From contig NZ_JADEWO010000003.1 in assembly GCF_015207605.1 (NCBI RefSeq), forward strand, positions 208,621 to 272,620: a stretch of 64,000 nt of DNA, read 5' to 3'. Made by a program: the position numbers and the translations under genes. The DNA is from Oculatella sp. LEGE 06141. GTDB taxonomy: Bacteria > Cyanobacteriota > Cyanobacteriia > Elainellales > Elainellaceae. The notes beneath the pieces were generated by a model. That model made no database searches, had not been told where the DNA came from, and saw only the letters and a program-made list of their open reading frames with translations. Positions 1 to 9,404 of this stretch are shown in pieces. How positions within the stretch are numbered: the first letter of the stretch is position 1; every line of letters begins with the position of its first letter.

Positions 1-60
1 GGCAGTTCAAACGATATGCTAGAAACCGTCTATCAATTAGACAACGTTCGTCTGTTTTAA
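1..60 (+). CDS. 3' end of an unidentified gene (partial)
   Basis: Frame 1 is open from the window edge to a TAA at 58-60 and encodes about 19 residues ending in TVYQLDNVRLF. The stop lies directly against the strong ribosome binding site of rpiA, as expected for two genes in one transcript. The visible peptide is too short to assign a family. It could be chance, but the tight junction with rpiA makes a real gene end more likely. Confidence 0.45.
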   Translation, partial: GSSNDMLETVYQLDNVRLF

Positions 61-66
61 GGAGGT
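59..66 (+). promoter_or_regulatory. Ribosome binding site of rpiA
   Basis: AAGGAGGT, a near-perfect complement of the 16S rRNA tail, lies 6 nt before the ATG at 73 and overlaps the end of the upstream reading frame. It fixes the rpiA start. Confidence 0.75.
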
Positions 67-72
67 TCTACA

Positions 73-783
73 ATGACGGCAGGGCACGATCCTGTAAAGT
101 TGATGAAGCAGCAGGTCGGCAGATCGGCGGCTGAGCGAGTGCAATCTGGGTCTATTGTTGGTTTGGGAACGGGATCAACAACTGCCTTTGCCATTCAGTT
201 TATTGGTGAGCGTCTTAAATCTGGTGACTTGAAAGATATCAAAGGCGTTCCAACTTCTTTCCAAGCGTCGGTTTTAGCAAAGCAATATGGAATTCCTCTC
301 ACAACTCTAGATGAGATTGAGACAATTGATATTGCAATTGATGGAGCAGATGAAGTTGATCCGCAAAAGAATTTAATCAAGGGCGGTGGAGCAGCTCATA
401 CTCGCGAGAAGGTGGTCGATGGCCTGGCCGACCTGTTTATTGTTGTGGTTGATAGCTCCAAAATTGTCGATCAATTGGGTACTACGTTTCCGTTGCCAGT
501 TGAGGTTTTGCCAATGGCTGTTAGTCCAGTTACACGGGCGATCGAAAAGCTAGGCGGCAAATCGGAACTGCGGATGGGAGTGAAGAAGGATGGCCCTGTA
601 ATTACCGATCAAGGCAATATGGTTCTAGATGTTGACTTTGGGGCGATCGCGGACCCAGCCGCCTTGGAGAAAACAATCAACAACATTCCAGGCGTTCTAG
701 AAAACGGCCTATTTGTTGGTTTGGCGGATGTCGTGCTGATCGGTGAAATTCAAGGGGAACAGCCCTCTGTGCGGGAACTCTAA
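73..783 (+). CDS. rpiA: Ribose-5-phosphate isomerase A
   Basis: Interconverts ribose 5-phosphate and ribulose 5-phosphate in the Calvin cycle and pentose phosphate pathway (cytosol). The 236-residue protein has the usual RpiA length and its signature segments in order: the phosphate-binding [12 protein letters not shown] near residue 31, the catalytic DGADEVD near residue 90, and [11 protein letters not shown] near residue 103. The start is set by the AAGGAGGT site 6 nt upstream. It probably shares a transcript with the gene ending at 60 and is closed by the hairpin at 886-911. Family assignment is secure. Confidence 0.97.
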   Translation: MTAGHDPVKLMKQQVGRSAAERVQSGSIVGLGTGSTTAFAIQFIGERLKSGDLKDIKGVPTSFQASVLAKQYGIPLTTLDEIETIDIAIDGADEVDPQKNLIKGGGAAHTREKVVDGLADLFIVVVDSSKIVDQLGTTFPLPVEVLPMAVSPVTRAIEKLGGKSELRMGVKKDGPVITDQGNMVLDVDFGAIADPAALEKTINNIPGVLENGLFVGLADVVLIGEIQGEQPSVREL

Positions 784-885
784 CGCAATCAGTGAAGGGT
801 TGAACTCCTATCCATTTGATGATGCGTACGGAGCCTACTTTAATACTCGTCAGCATTGAAGCAGCGTAACTCAACCACAATTGAA

Positions 886-911
886 AAGGCAGAGGGATAG
901 CCCTCTGCCTT
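886..911. terminator. Bidirectional hairpin terminator between rpiA and hpsD
   Basis: Perfect 11-bp inverted repeat AAGGCAGAGGG / CCCTCTGCCTT around a 4-nt loop (ATAG), flanked by A/T-rich bases on both sides. It lies between the convergent rpiA (plus) and pseudopilin gene (minus), so it can serve both. Confidence 0.8.
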
Positions 912-949
912 GTGTTGTATTCGGATGAAAGTTTAGATGCAGTAACGAG

Positions 950-1468
950 TTAGGGACACAGCGTAGCGTCGTCTCCACGGCTCAACGTTTGTGTGGCTCC
1001 CAGGATCGTTTGCAAAACGACACACCGTCTGCTTCCGCCCGTGGCTGGGGTTGTAACTCGAATGGCAATGGGTAAATTTAGATCGGCAGCAACGGTTCCG
1101 GAGGCATCAAACTGAATTTGACTGACGGCAGTACCAGCATTGTCTACCGCTTGCAGATTAATGGCGGTAGGCGAGATCTCGCCAACGCCTAATTGTTGGG
1201 TAATTCCTCTCACTGTAATTGTCGGAGGAATAGCGGTTGGATTGAAGCCAAGGATTTGAGGCTGGCGGCTGCGAATTGCGTCTGACTGAGTTTGCCGGAT
1301 TCCCTGGAGAATCTGATCGCTCATGGCCGTTGCCCGTCGATTGTTCAAGAAAGCCAGCCAGCTTGGAGCGGCGATCGCCGCCAACGCTCCAACAATTGCT
1401 ATGACGATCAGCAGTTCGATGAGTGAGAATCCGGCGATCGAACGCTTTGGACATCCCTTATTTGTCAT
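950..1468 (-). CDS. hpsD: GspH/FimT-type pseudopilin, last gene of the hps operon (HpsD-like)
   Basis: A prepilin with a short basic leader followed by the processing and methylation motif GFSLIELLIVIAIVGALAA, the hallmark of type IV pilin/pseudopilin N-termini cut by PilD and inserted in the inner membrane. The following QSDAIRSRQ stretch resembles GspH/FimT minor pilins. ATG at 1468 is preceded by GGAG at short spacing; a GTG three codons upstream is the alternative. In Nostoc punctiforme hpsB, hpsC and hpsD encode pseudopilins used with type IV pili to export hormogonium polysaccharide; the letter assigned here rests on gene order. Confidence 0.72.
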   Translation of the reverse strand: MTNKGCPKRSIAGFSLIELLIVIAIVGALAAIAAPSWLAFLNNRRATAMSDQILQGIRQTQSDAIRSRQPQILGFNPTAIPPTITVRGITQQLGVGEISPTAINLQAVDNAGTAVSQIQFDASGTVAADLNLPIAIRVTTPATGGSRRCVVLQTILGATQTLSRGDDATLCP

Positions 1469-1513
1469 GTTCTCCACGCTCAGTCTATATAGTTCAGTTG
1501 AAATGTCTTGAGA

Positions 1514-2518
1514 CTAGTTGGTTGTTGCCCCTGGGTTTTTGCCGAGAACTCCACGGCTAAGAACCTGGGTTTGTAATGTAGGCAAAAACCCAGCATCCGA
1601 TCGCACGCCTGCTCGACCGTAAGCATTGCCTCTAACAAACAGAAGCACATCACGATTTTCCCCTGCGCTCAGTCCGATGTTTACACAGGCGTAAACGCTT
1701 CTGACACCGCTAAACTTTCCAGTTAGCATCGAATTTGGAGGAGACATGCTGTATCCAGTGGGGCAGGTGGAAAAGTTAGTTGAGGTGATGACGGCTCCAC
1801 TGCCATCATCCACAAAGTCAACCAACGTGACTGGATCACCCGTGGGGCGCGCACTGGGTTTGACATCATTCTTATCCAGAGGCCACTTATCAAACGATCC
1901 TAATGAAGCAGGGTTGGCATAGCCTGCCACTGCGTCACCTTTACTATTGAACTGAGTCAGAGCATAACGAGTGATTCTGGCGCGTCCTTTCCAGATGTCC
2001 GTCGGTTGATTGAGTGCCAGTGAATACACCACCAGTGAATACGAACTGGCTGCCTGACAGGGTGTGCCAACGGCTTCAGTATTCTTGGCGCATTTGTCTC
2101 GAACCGCGCTAGGAATGGGTTGTTGCTTCCAAAAAGCGATGATAGGAACGCTTCTGTCAGTCTTAAGGGTAGCCGGAATGTAGTCGGCAAGTCCCGGACA
2201 GTAGGGAATTGGCGGGTTCTTGCTGAGGTCTTCTGTTTGACCTGCCAGACATTCACCGGTGTAGATGTAGGTTGCTTCACGCAGCTCTGCACCGATGTAG
2301 TCCAAAGCGAGCTGCATTTCCCGTTGCGTTTCGGTGAGTGAAGACTCGCGCTGATCGGTGGTAGTCAGTTCTACAACAACATACATCAAGCCAGAAACAA
2401 TGCCGCCTGCAATTAACATGACAACCAGCAGTTCAAGGAGCGTGAATCCTTTCGTTCGCTGCTGGCTAAATGCGTACCGGAAGCGCCTCATTCGAGAGAG
2501 TAAAGATGTTTTCACCAT
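1514..2518 (-). CDS. hpsC: Hormogonium polysaccharide secretion pseudopilin HpsC
   Basis: About 334 residues with a basic leader (SRMRRFRYAFSQQRTK) and a prepilin motif GFTLLELLVVMLIAGGIVSG, then a long soluble domain with several Cys residues (CLAGQ, YCPG, KCAK, CQAA). This PilW/PulJ-like layout matches HpsC. The chosen ATG at 2518 lacks a clear Shine-Dalgarno; a GTG at 2578 would add 20 residues and overlap hpsB by 10 nt, so the start is uncertain. It lies between hpsB and hpsD on the same strand, in an apparent four-gene operon led by hpsA. Confidence 0.8.
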   Translation of the reverse strand: MVKTSLLSRMRRFRYAFSQQRTKGFTLLELLVVMLIAGGIVSGLMYVVVELTTTDQRESSLTETQREMQLALDYIGAELREATYIYTGECLAGQTEDLSKNPPIPYCPGLADYIPATLKTDRSVPIIAFWKQQPIPSAVRDKCAKNTEAVGTPCQAASSYSLVVYSLALNQPTDIWKGRARITRYALTQFNSKGDAVAGYANPASLGSFDKWPLDKNDVKPSARPTGDPVTLVDFVDDGSGAVITSTNFSTCPTGYSMSPPNSMLTGKFSGVRSVYACVNIGLSAGENRDVLLFVRGNAYGRAGVRSDAGFLPTLQTQVLSRGVLGKNPGATTN

Positions 2519-2568
2519 GATTGTTTTGCCCAGCTTGGGTTGGTTTAGTCCTAAGAGCTTCAGGTACG

Positions 2569-3342
2569 CTAATCGCACGCACGTGCAGTGTTCGTAGTTT
2601 GGTAGTTACAGAGGGCAAAGCTCTGATCGCTCCAGGTGATATTGGAGTAGAAAACGGCCAGGGGGCGTTTACGCTGGCTTCCCTGTCCGGACGTTAGCTG
2701 TAAAGATGCCTGCCTGACAGGATTATCTAACCCAGTCAGGGTGTTGTTGTCGCCGGCGATCGCCGCATAAACCCGAAGGCCGATCTGAAAATTGGTCGGT
2801 CGATTCTTATTTGTGGCTTTTTCTCCATCTGAAATCGCATTTGCGGTTTGGGTTCGATAGATCTGCACTAAAAAGTCGGTTTCGCAATCGCCGTCAATAT
2901 CCACCTTAAGTGCTGTGTTGGCTGGAATTTGCTGACCTGTATACGTCCCACAACTGCTACGGATAGACTTCATCTGCGCTGAAATAGCGGAGGGAGGCGC
3001 ATATGTTTCTGGCTTGGTAAGCCCGGTCACTATTGCTGGCAATTTGTCGGGATAGTGTTCGCTTTTTTCGACTAATACCTGAATGCGATCGATCTCTCCT
3101 TGTGCAAGCTGAAACGCTTGTTCTGCCCGTCGATTTTGAACTCGGGTTGCCGTTGCCACAAACAAAGGAGGTGTCACCATAACCACGGTGAGGCTAATGA
3201 TAGCGATCGCCATCAAACACTCTAATAACGTAAACCCTTGTTCTAAGCGACTATCTTGAGACGGCGGGTGTTTGGCGGATTGGGGAGGGGGGGTAGCCCC
3301 CCTCCTGCTGAGTTGCTGTAATAGGACAGTGAGCAGTGACAT
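2569..3342 (-). CDS. hpsB: Hormogonium polysaccharide secretion pseudopilin HpsB
   Basis: 257 residues. A Pro/Ser-rich N-terminal leader of about 35 residues precedes the prepilin motif GFTLLECLMAIAIISLTVV, after which the soluble domain carries cysteines typical of PilV-like minor pilins. The leader is longer than in ordinary pilins. The gene begins 15 nt after the hpsA stop and ends against or within the start region of hpsC, so co-transcription and perhaps translational coupling are likely. Role inferred from Nostoc hps genetics: part of the pilus-linked machine that secretes slime polysaccharide for gliding. Confidence 0.82.
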   Translation of the reverse strand: MSLLTVLLQQLSRRGATPPPQSAKHPPSQDSRLEQGFTLLECLMAIAIISLTVVMVTPPLFVATATRVQNRRAEQAFQLAQGEIDRIQVLVEKSEHYPDKLPAIVTGLTKPETYAPPSAISAQMKSIRSSCGTYTGQQIPANTALKVDIDGDCETDFLVQIYRTQTANAISDGEKATNKNRPTNFQIGLRVYAAIAGDNNTLTGLDNPVRQASLQLTSGQGSQRKRPLAVFYSNITWSDQSFALCNYQTTNTARACD

Positions 3343-3357
3343 GGGTGGCTACCTCGT

Positions 3358-6300
3358 TTAAGATCCAGTCGCAAGCGGAGGACATACCGTATTTACCTGA
3401 AGGCACAAGTTCCGAATGAACGGATCGTTAGCCGGAGGTTCGTTGTAGAACTCACTACGAATGGCTTGTGAGGTTACAAATCGCTGTGCGATCGGGCCAG
3501 CCGGCGCATATTGTAGCCCTACATCGTAACCCCAGAGACGGTTCGGTGGTTCGTAGTATCGAATGACCTCTGCATCTACTGTGGTTTGGTTGGTTTCAAA
3601 TGAATCCTGGTCAAACGGAGCAGTAGCATAGTTGCTGAAGTTGAGTTGAATAAACGACCCGGAAATGTAGAGCTTTTTACCACTCCAGTCCTCAATGAAT
3701 CGAGGGAAGTTGTGCAAACCGCCATAGGATTGCTTGGGACGCGATGGCACAATGCCGCTGATCAGAATTGAGTTGACCCGCGTTAAATCTTTGGCAACAT
3801 TTCGAGCCTTAACGCTGTTTACCGCGTAGTAAGCCTTGTCGTAGCCATCGCCAGTGTGGCGCATCGGGTCGCCAGAATTAGTAATCACGATGGGTGAGGT
3901 TTCGGAGGTTTCGGCTGCTAGTACGGGTCTGTCCAGTTCAGCGATGTTGGTTCGCATCCAGTAAACGCCGTTCGTGTTAGCCGCAGTCACTACACTGGGG
4001 CGGTTCTGGTTCAAGTAAGACGTGGCGATTTGAGTGGGAACGGCATTATTCTCCATGCAACCATAGAACTTGTTGCTCACCTTCAAGCTGGTGCTGCCAG
4101 CTTGACCAAGCGTCATAAACCCATCTTCAATACTGCCGTCGCAGAAGTTGTCTGAAAGGATGGTAATGCCATCAGCCAGAATTTCAGACGGTCGCCACTG
4201 ATCCTTTTCTTTCTGAGAAAACTCAGTAGTGTTTAGATCTTTGCGGTTGTAGAAGTTGTCGGCTGTGTAGTTATCTGCCAATTTGGTGTTGAACTCTTCC
4301 AGGCGATTGGCATCGTCTCGTGTTTCTTGACCATTGGAACTGAACCGCTGGTGCAGGTTGAAATCGCCCTGAATATAGACGGGGTTATCGGATACGAACG
4401 ACAATCCACGACCATCGTCACCGTCGCGCCAAACAAACATTCCACGCCGGATGCGGAAACCGTTTGGTCGGCGATCTGGATCGGCAAAGTAATCAACAGG
4501 TTTTGTGCTAATCCGGTTGGTTTCGTTGTATGGCGGGTCGGTTGAGTTAAAGGCATCTGTAGCCGTCGCAGATACATTCATGCGGCAAGTAGCCGTTTGC
4601 AGATCGTCATTCTTCTTGCACTTGCTCCAGGTTGCTCCTGAGGTTCTGGGTCGAACGATGTTGTTCTCCGAGACAGCGTCTTCGCGGAAGGCATAAACGA
4701 TGCCACTTGGAGGTAGCCAGGGTTTGTTGTTGAGTTTGCTGCTGGGTGAACGCATCAACTTTAGATCCATGTCTAGCGTTCGAACACTCATCATTTCTCG
4801 ACCGTTGAAGAAGGCTCCATCTTTGAGCGCGACACTGAGAACCTTGGCACTACCAGCAGCACCAGATGCACTATCTGGACAGTTGGGTGTGCATTTAATT
4901 AAATTCTCGCGGTTGCTGTTTGGAAGGAGAGCTGCATTGGTTTTGTCTACTGCTGGAAGATTCCAGTCGGTTAAATATCGAGGGCTGAGAGCAATATCGG
5001 ATGGCCGAACCACTGTGTAAATTGCTCGTGGATTAGCCTGAACGTTGACTTTATCAATGTATGCATCGAAAAAGTCTCGCGTTCTCTGCAAGGGAACCCC
5101 ACTACTTTCGTCGTGGCTATCGAGCTTGCTGTAGTCAAGGTCAATTCGTTTCTTGGGTTCATTCGTGATGTTCCCGTCTAAAGTCGGATCATAGGTTGTA
5201 AAGATCGAGTGGAGAATTGGATATCGTGCTCTCTTGGAGCAAAGAAGGAGTAGCGGCTCCTCAAGGCGTTGGTTGTACCAATTATCAGGTATAGGCGGCA
5301 CCTTCTTTTTGATCTCGGCGCTCGCTAACTTTTCCCATAGATCACAGGTAAGGCTTTGTTGGTTCTTAGAGAAGCCATAGTGGCGATCGCGTTCTACCTG
5401 TTGTTTATCAATCACCAGACGAGCCAGCGCAGTGATCGAATCCATTGTGGTTTTATTTGCGCCGCTCAGTTTCGTTCCCCAACGCTCTAGCATCCAGACG
5501 AATACATCTGGATTATTTGAACCTGTCGCATTCACCCATGCGCCATTATCCGTGGCATTATTCGGATTGATCTTGGCTTTGTACAAGAGGAGTTCGGGAT
5601 CTGGTACCGTCAGCGGAGGAACAGCGGCTGTCCCCTTTAGCAGCGATCGAAGAGCACCGCGCAGTCCATTGTTGATTGCTCCATCGCCCTGTCCTGGTGG
5701 GCCAATGAGGTTGCCAGGAAGATTTTGAATGTCAAGCTGTTCTAAGTAGTTGACGTTGTAAGCTAACATGCCCAACGTGCAAGAGGCACTGTAAAGCGTA
5801 CTCTTGTCGGCTGGACTGAGAGTATCGAAGGTGGCTCCGTTATCTATTAGCCGGATGACATTACGCAGCATAGAGAAGTCGCCCCACATCGCCATTTTGG
5901 GATAGGGATGAACATCTCCGCCGTTGCTGTCTTGCTGAGGCTGAAAAGAGGGAGCGCCACCTGCTGGATCACCCGCATACAGCGCTAAGTTTTTCAGCGC
6001 TCTCATTAATGGAGTGCCCGATTTAAAGTCGTCTTTTTTCGGAACGCTGTATTCCCATCCGTTGGTTCCCTGCCCTCGGAAGAAGTTACTGATGATAGGA
6101 GCTGGGTTGCCGTTCTCATCCTTAACGTTCTGAAATGTGCTGGCAGGCAGCCCCAACGCTAAATTCCTAAATGTGGCGCTTTCTTCCAGTGTCTTTGCTG
6201 TGCCGGGATGAACCGTTAAAGCGAGGCAAGCGGCTGGAATATCAACACCGGAGGGACTGTCTTTGTGGTAGATTGCAGCCGCTTGAACAGCAGAAAGATT

Positions 6301-8112
6301 ATCCCATAACGTTTCCCGCTGTCGTGATTCGGCGCATCGGTTGTTATTGGTAGCCGTACATCCTTGAAATGGAAGCAGCGGTTCATTTTCATAGGTTGCA
6401 TCCTGTGGGCCACCCCAACCTGCCTGATCTCCAAGTTCCATCCGCTGTCCAACAATGACGCGCAAGCCTTCACGGCGGGCACGGCGTTCCCAGTAGCCAT
6501 CTAAACCGACACTGGTTGTATCTTGCCCTGGCCCCGGATCGTTGCCAATTAGCTTGGGTTCACCAGAAATAGGTAGGCCGATCGCCCCTGGAATAGCTTC
6601 ATCCGCATAGGTTGGTTTAGGGCCATAGCGGTTATCGGCACGGTAGGTATCGTCTACATAGGGCGCTTTTTCCGCTTGCCGTCTCATCCGTTCCTGCTTA
6701 GACAGCTCCCCTTTCTCCCAGTTGCCATCCATCTGCTGTTCAAAGTTCGTGATCTTTCTAGCAGCAGAAATATTTTCGGTTTGCAATCTAACTGGATCGA
6801 GGCTGAAGGCGGCAGGGGTCGTACCGCTAGTCGGTTTAACCGAATCGGTGCCTGTATCAAGCTTGCTGATTGGGTTACCACCCCCGTCTTTGTAGCTGGG
6901 GCCGGTGCTGGTGTAGAGGTGGAAGGTGGAATTTCCGTCGAACTTGTCGTCTCTAACCGTACCGCTCATGAACTGCCCGGTGAAGGCGGGTTGATCCTTG
7001 GCTGGATCGGCGGCGTTAGCGGCGATCGTGATCTCCGACGCATCTTTGGTGTAGAGGCATGAGGCCGGAGAACTGATGAGATAGCCAACAAATTGACTTC
7101 CCCCAACAACCAGATTACCCTCCGTATGCATGGCTCCGTTCCAGTTGAACGCAGGACCAGGGAAAATCTCAAGGTCATTGCGGAACCAGGCACCCCATTT
7201 GTTTCCTCGCGTTAGCTGGCGATCTTGCTGAAACTCCAGAGTTGAAACGGTGCCGTTGAGGTTGGGGGAACCATCTGCGTTGATGGGGAGAACGTAAGCA
7301 TTAACCTGGAAGTTCTTCCGCAAGATGGCGGTATTGGAGTCATCTCGGAACCAACCCTGTTCAATGGGTGGAGCGCTCTGGCTATTGGATGAATCCAGCT
7401 TGCATGAATTGTTGAGTTCGCTCAGGTTGCTGAGCGGTGCCTGGCGCACTTGCAAATTCTTTGCCCGCCCCTGTAACGCAGCAGGGCGCGAATCTTTCAT
7501 TGCATTCGCGGCCGCTGGAGTTTGGAACACGATGGAATAGGCCACCAGGGCATCGTCAACCCCATCGCCATCGGTATCTGCCTTGTATTTCCAGGCGTTG
7601 TCTGTCCGTCCATCGCCGTTGATGTCAATCCGAGTGCCCTCATCGGGAAACGTGTAGGGGTCATAGTTCTGAGGACGGTGTTGACCAACGGTGATTCCAT
7701 TGACTGGCTTGCCGTCATTCAGCAACATTCCCATCAACCAATCTTCACTGGGAATACCGCCAGGAAACCGGGGATCTTTTTGAACGTCGAAGAGGTATTC
7801 CAGTTTGGCTTTGGCTCGGTCAATGGCTGGTGTGGCTGCGTTGTAAATTACCCGCTGTTGCCGCTCGCCCATTGTCTGTTGCGATCGGGTGTACGTTCGA
7901 TAACCGATGGAGCCTACGGTAAGGGTTACTACTAACAGAAGAAGGACTGTTGTCGGTAGGACAAAGCCTGCTTTGGCGAACAGAGGCTGCCGTCCAATGA
8001 CCAATAGACCTCGAAGCAGCCAGCTGATGATTCCTTTTGTAACCGAACGAGCGAGTTTACTGATTTGTTCAAGAAGAGATTGGATTGCCCTACTTAGCTT
8101 ACGCGTTGACAT
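3358..8112 (-). CDS. hpsA: Hormogonium polysaccharide biosynthesis protein HpsA
   Basis: A very large protein (about 1584 residues), first gene of the hps operon. Near residues 45-80 it has a pilin-like hydrophobic segment, GFVLPTTVLLLLVVTLTVG, followed by tyrosine- and arginine-rich sequence, so it is probably membrane-anchored with a large periplasmic or surface domain. A short Asp-rich stretch (DINGDGRTDN, DTDGDGVDD) resembles calcium-binding loops. ATG at 8112 has AGGAA about 8 nt upstream; an upstream ATG at 8151 has no ribosome site. HpsA is required for hormogonium polysaccharide and motility in Nostoc punctiforme; its biochemical activity is not established. Confidence 0.85.
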   Translation of the reverse strand: MSTRKLSRAIQSLLEQISKLARSVTKGIISWLLRGLLVIGRQPLFAKAGFVLPTTVLLLLVVTLTVGSIGYRTYTRSQQTMGERQQRVIYNAATPAIDRAKAKLEYLFDVQKDPRFPGGIPSEDWLMGMLLNDGKPVNGITVGQHRPQNYDPYTFPDEGTRIDINGDGRTDNAWKYKADTDGDGVDDALVAYSIVFQTPAAANAMKDSRPAALQGRAKNLQVRQAPLSNLSELNNSCKLDSSNSQSAPPIEQGWFRDDSNTAILRKNFQVNAYVLPINADGSPNLNGTVSTLEFQQDRQLTRGNKWGAWFRNDLEIFPGPAFNWNGAMHTEGNLVVGGSQFVGYLISSPASCLYTKDASEITIAANAADPAKDQPAFTGQFMSGTVRDDKFDGNSTFHLYTSTGPSYKDGGGNPISKLDTGTDSVKPTSGTTPAAFSLDPVRLQTENISAARKITNFEQQMDGNWEKGELSKQERMRRQAEKAPYVDDTYRADNRYGPKPTYADEAIPGAIGLPISGEPKLIGNDPGPGQDTTSVGLDGYWERRARREGLRVIVGQRMELGDQAGWGGPQDATYENEPLLPFQGCTATNNNRCAESRQRETLWDNLSAVQAAAIYHKDSPSGVDIPAACLALTVHPGTAKTLEESATFRNLALGLPASTFQNVKDENGNPAPIISNFFRGQGTNGWEYSVPKKDDFKSGTPLMRALKNLALYAGDPAGGAPSFQPQQDSNGGDVHPYPKMAMWGDFSMLRNVIRLIDNGATFDTLSPADKSTLYSASCTLGMLAYNVNYLEQLDIQNLPGNLIGPPGQGDGAINNGLRGALRSLLKGTAAVPPLTVPDPELLLYKAKINPNNATDNGAWVNATGSNNPDVFVWMLERWGTKLSGANKTTMDSITALARLVIDKQQVERDRHYGFSKNQQSLTCDLWEKLASAEIKKKVPPIPDNWYNQRLEEPLLLLCSKRARYPILHSIFTTYDPTLDGNITNEPKKRIDLDYSKLDSHDESSGVPLQRTRDFFDAYIDKVNVQANPRAIYTVVRPSDIALSPRYLTDWNLPAVDKTNAALLPNSNRENLIKCTPNCPDSASGAAGSAKVLSVALKDGAFFNGREMMSVRTLDMDLKLMRSPSSKLNNKPWLPPSGIVYAFREDAVSENNIVRPRTSGATWSKCKKNDDLQTATCRMNVSATATDAFNSTDPPYNETNRISTKPVDYFADPDRRPNGFRIRRGMFVWRDGDDGRGLSFVSDNPVYIQGDFNLHQRFSSNGQETRDDANRLEEFNTKLADNYTADNFYNRKDLNTTEFSQKEKDQWRPSEILADGITILSDNFCDGSIEDGFMTLGQAGSTSLKVSNKFYGCMENNAVPTQIATSYLNQNRPSVVTAANTNGVYWMRTNIAELDRPVLAAETSETSPIVITNSGDPMRHTGDGYDKAYYAVNSVKARNVAKDLTRVNSILISGIVPSRPKQSYGGLHNFPRFIEDWSGKKLYISGSFIQLNFSNYATAPFDQDSFETNQTTVDAEVIRYYEPPNRLWGYDVGLQYAPAGPIAQRFVTSQAIRSEFYNEPPANDPFIRNLCLQVNTVCPPLATGS

Positions 8113-8464
8113 AGCTGCTTTCCTGTCGAAGATAGTATGCCCCAGATTCAAAGGCCAGGGAAGATACGTGGGATGGGTTAGTAGAAGAGAGGCGATCTGA
8201 GATAATCGGCTGCTCTGGTAATCCGTTTGAACGGGGGTTCAAACCCTGTGTTCGAAAAACTTCATCTAAAATTCATAGATTAAGCACACGGTGTTTATGT
8301 CTTAACAACTGGCTCTCTCCTCATCAACAGGGAAATTACGATAACGGCTATAGATTGACTCCGTAGAATTAACGGTGACTCGGCTGAGCAGGCGATCGAA
8401 TGTCGCTAGAGCTAATGCATTCCCGGAGGTCGTTTGCAAAGAGCAATGGGTCTGCATCAGCAAG

Positions 8465-8636
8465 ACGAGATTTGAAAAGTATCTAATCCACCCTGGAACA
8501 AGATGCAAACCTCTCAAACCCTCCCTGATTCCTCTCATTTGGAGAGGAATTGAGCTGTTCAAATTCCCCGTGTGTTGAGGGAATTTAAGGAGATCTGAAG
8601 TGTTTGGTATCAAAGGGCGCTTTTCAAACATCCTCT
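8465..8636. repeat. Diverged MITE-like palindromic element
   Basis: Bounded by GAGATTTGAAAAG at 8466-8478 and CTTTTCAAACATCCTC at 8620-8635, which are a degraded and an intact copy of the 16-bp terminal repeat of the element that splits the Uma2 gene at 63077. The interior carries its own hairpin (ATTCCTCTC / GAGAGGAAT near 8530-8552) and A/T-C runs reminiscent of that element. No transposase is encoded, so it would be a non-autonomous remnant. Confidence 0.55.
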
Positions 8637-8915
8637 GAGATGGGCTAACAGTAACCATACACATCAACACAATACTGCCTGAGTTCTCAAAGGAACACCT
8701 GGGCAGTTATGCCGCAGCGTTGTCACGCTGGGACATCACAACAGGAAACTAATGCCAACACAACTTTATCTTGATTAGGCTTTTAGTTTATGAATATTTT
8801 GTGATGAACTAATACGACCTATAGTGCCCCCGTCCACTCAAAAATCGATCAGGGGGAGCTATATTTCCCAAATGCAGTTTGAACCGTTGCACCCGTCAGA
8901 GCAATTTAAAATCAA

Positions 8916-8940
8916 AAAGGGCGCAAGTCCTGCGCCCTTT
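8916..8940 (-). terminator. Rho-independent terminator of rpmB
   Basis: Perfect 10-bp stem AAAGGGCGCA / TGCGCCCTTT with a 5-nt loop, followed on the minus strand by a T-run (CCCTTTTTGATTTT). It sits 50 nt after the rpmB stop codon. Confidence 0.85.
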
Positions 8941-8989
8941 ACGTTATTTGCATACTTAAAATTAATTTGAAGTTGGTGAAACAACGAAA

Positions 8990-9226
8990 TTAATATTTTC
9001 TGAGATCGATCCCAGCTTCTTTTGCCATTGCGGCTAACCCTTTGCGTTCCAGGGTTTTGATGGCTTTTGTGGACAGACGAAGTTTTACCCAGCGATTTCC
9101 CTGAGGCCACCACACTCGCTTGTCTTGAAGGTTCACTTCTTGCAGCTTTTTGTTCCGGCGGTGGGAGTGGGAGACTGCGTAAGCATTGTTTGCTTTCTTA
9201 CCAGTTAGTTCACACTTGCGCGACAT
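8990..9226 (-). CDS. rpmB: 50S ribosomal protein L28
   Basis: 78 residues starting [23 protein letters not shown], the canonical L28 beginning, with the conserved basic [12 protein letters not shown] segment and a C-terminus ending GIDLRKY. L28 is a component of the large ribosomal subunit. The ATG at 9226 is chosen over an in-frame upstream ATG (9295) because the family begins exactly here. A strong terminator follows at 8916-8940, so this is probably a single-gene transcript. Confidence 0.96.
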   Translation of the reverse strand: MSRKCELTGKKANNAYAVSHSHRRNKKLQEVNLQDKRVWWPQGNRWVKLRLSTKAIKTLERKGLAAMAKEAGIDLRKY

Positions 9227-9404
9227 AGCAGTAGTTGGAGTAAGTTGACACGAACGTTGATTATATCCGAAGAACCGGATTAGAGGAAAGGGCAAGGACT
9301 GAAAGCCGCGCTGTTGAACAAAGCACGATTGACGAGTGGATGTCTCTTGCCCCTATCGTTTCTCTGCTGAGGAGACTGGTTTGAGGGTGCCCAACTCGCC
9401 GCTG

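Larger units (their letters stand above)
8113..8989. other. Intergenic region between hpsA and rpmB
   Basis: About 880 bases with no convincing gene. It holds the upstream region of hpsA, a diverged palindromic element (8465-8636) and the rpmB terminator (8916-8940). Short open frames here are not supported by a ribosome site or composition. Confidence 0.6.

Noticed and set aside
8215..8260. GGGGGTTCAAACCCTG, resembling a tRNA T-loop
   Set aside because: No cloverleaf around it; stem pairs fail and no D or anticodon arm is found.
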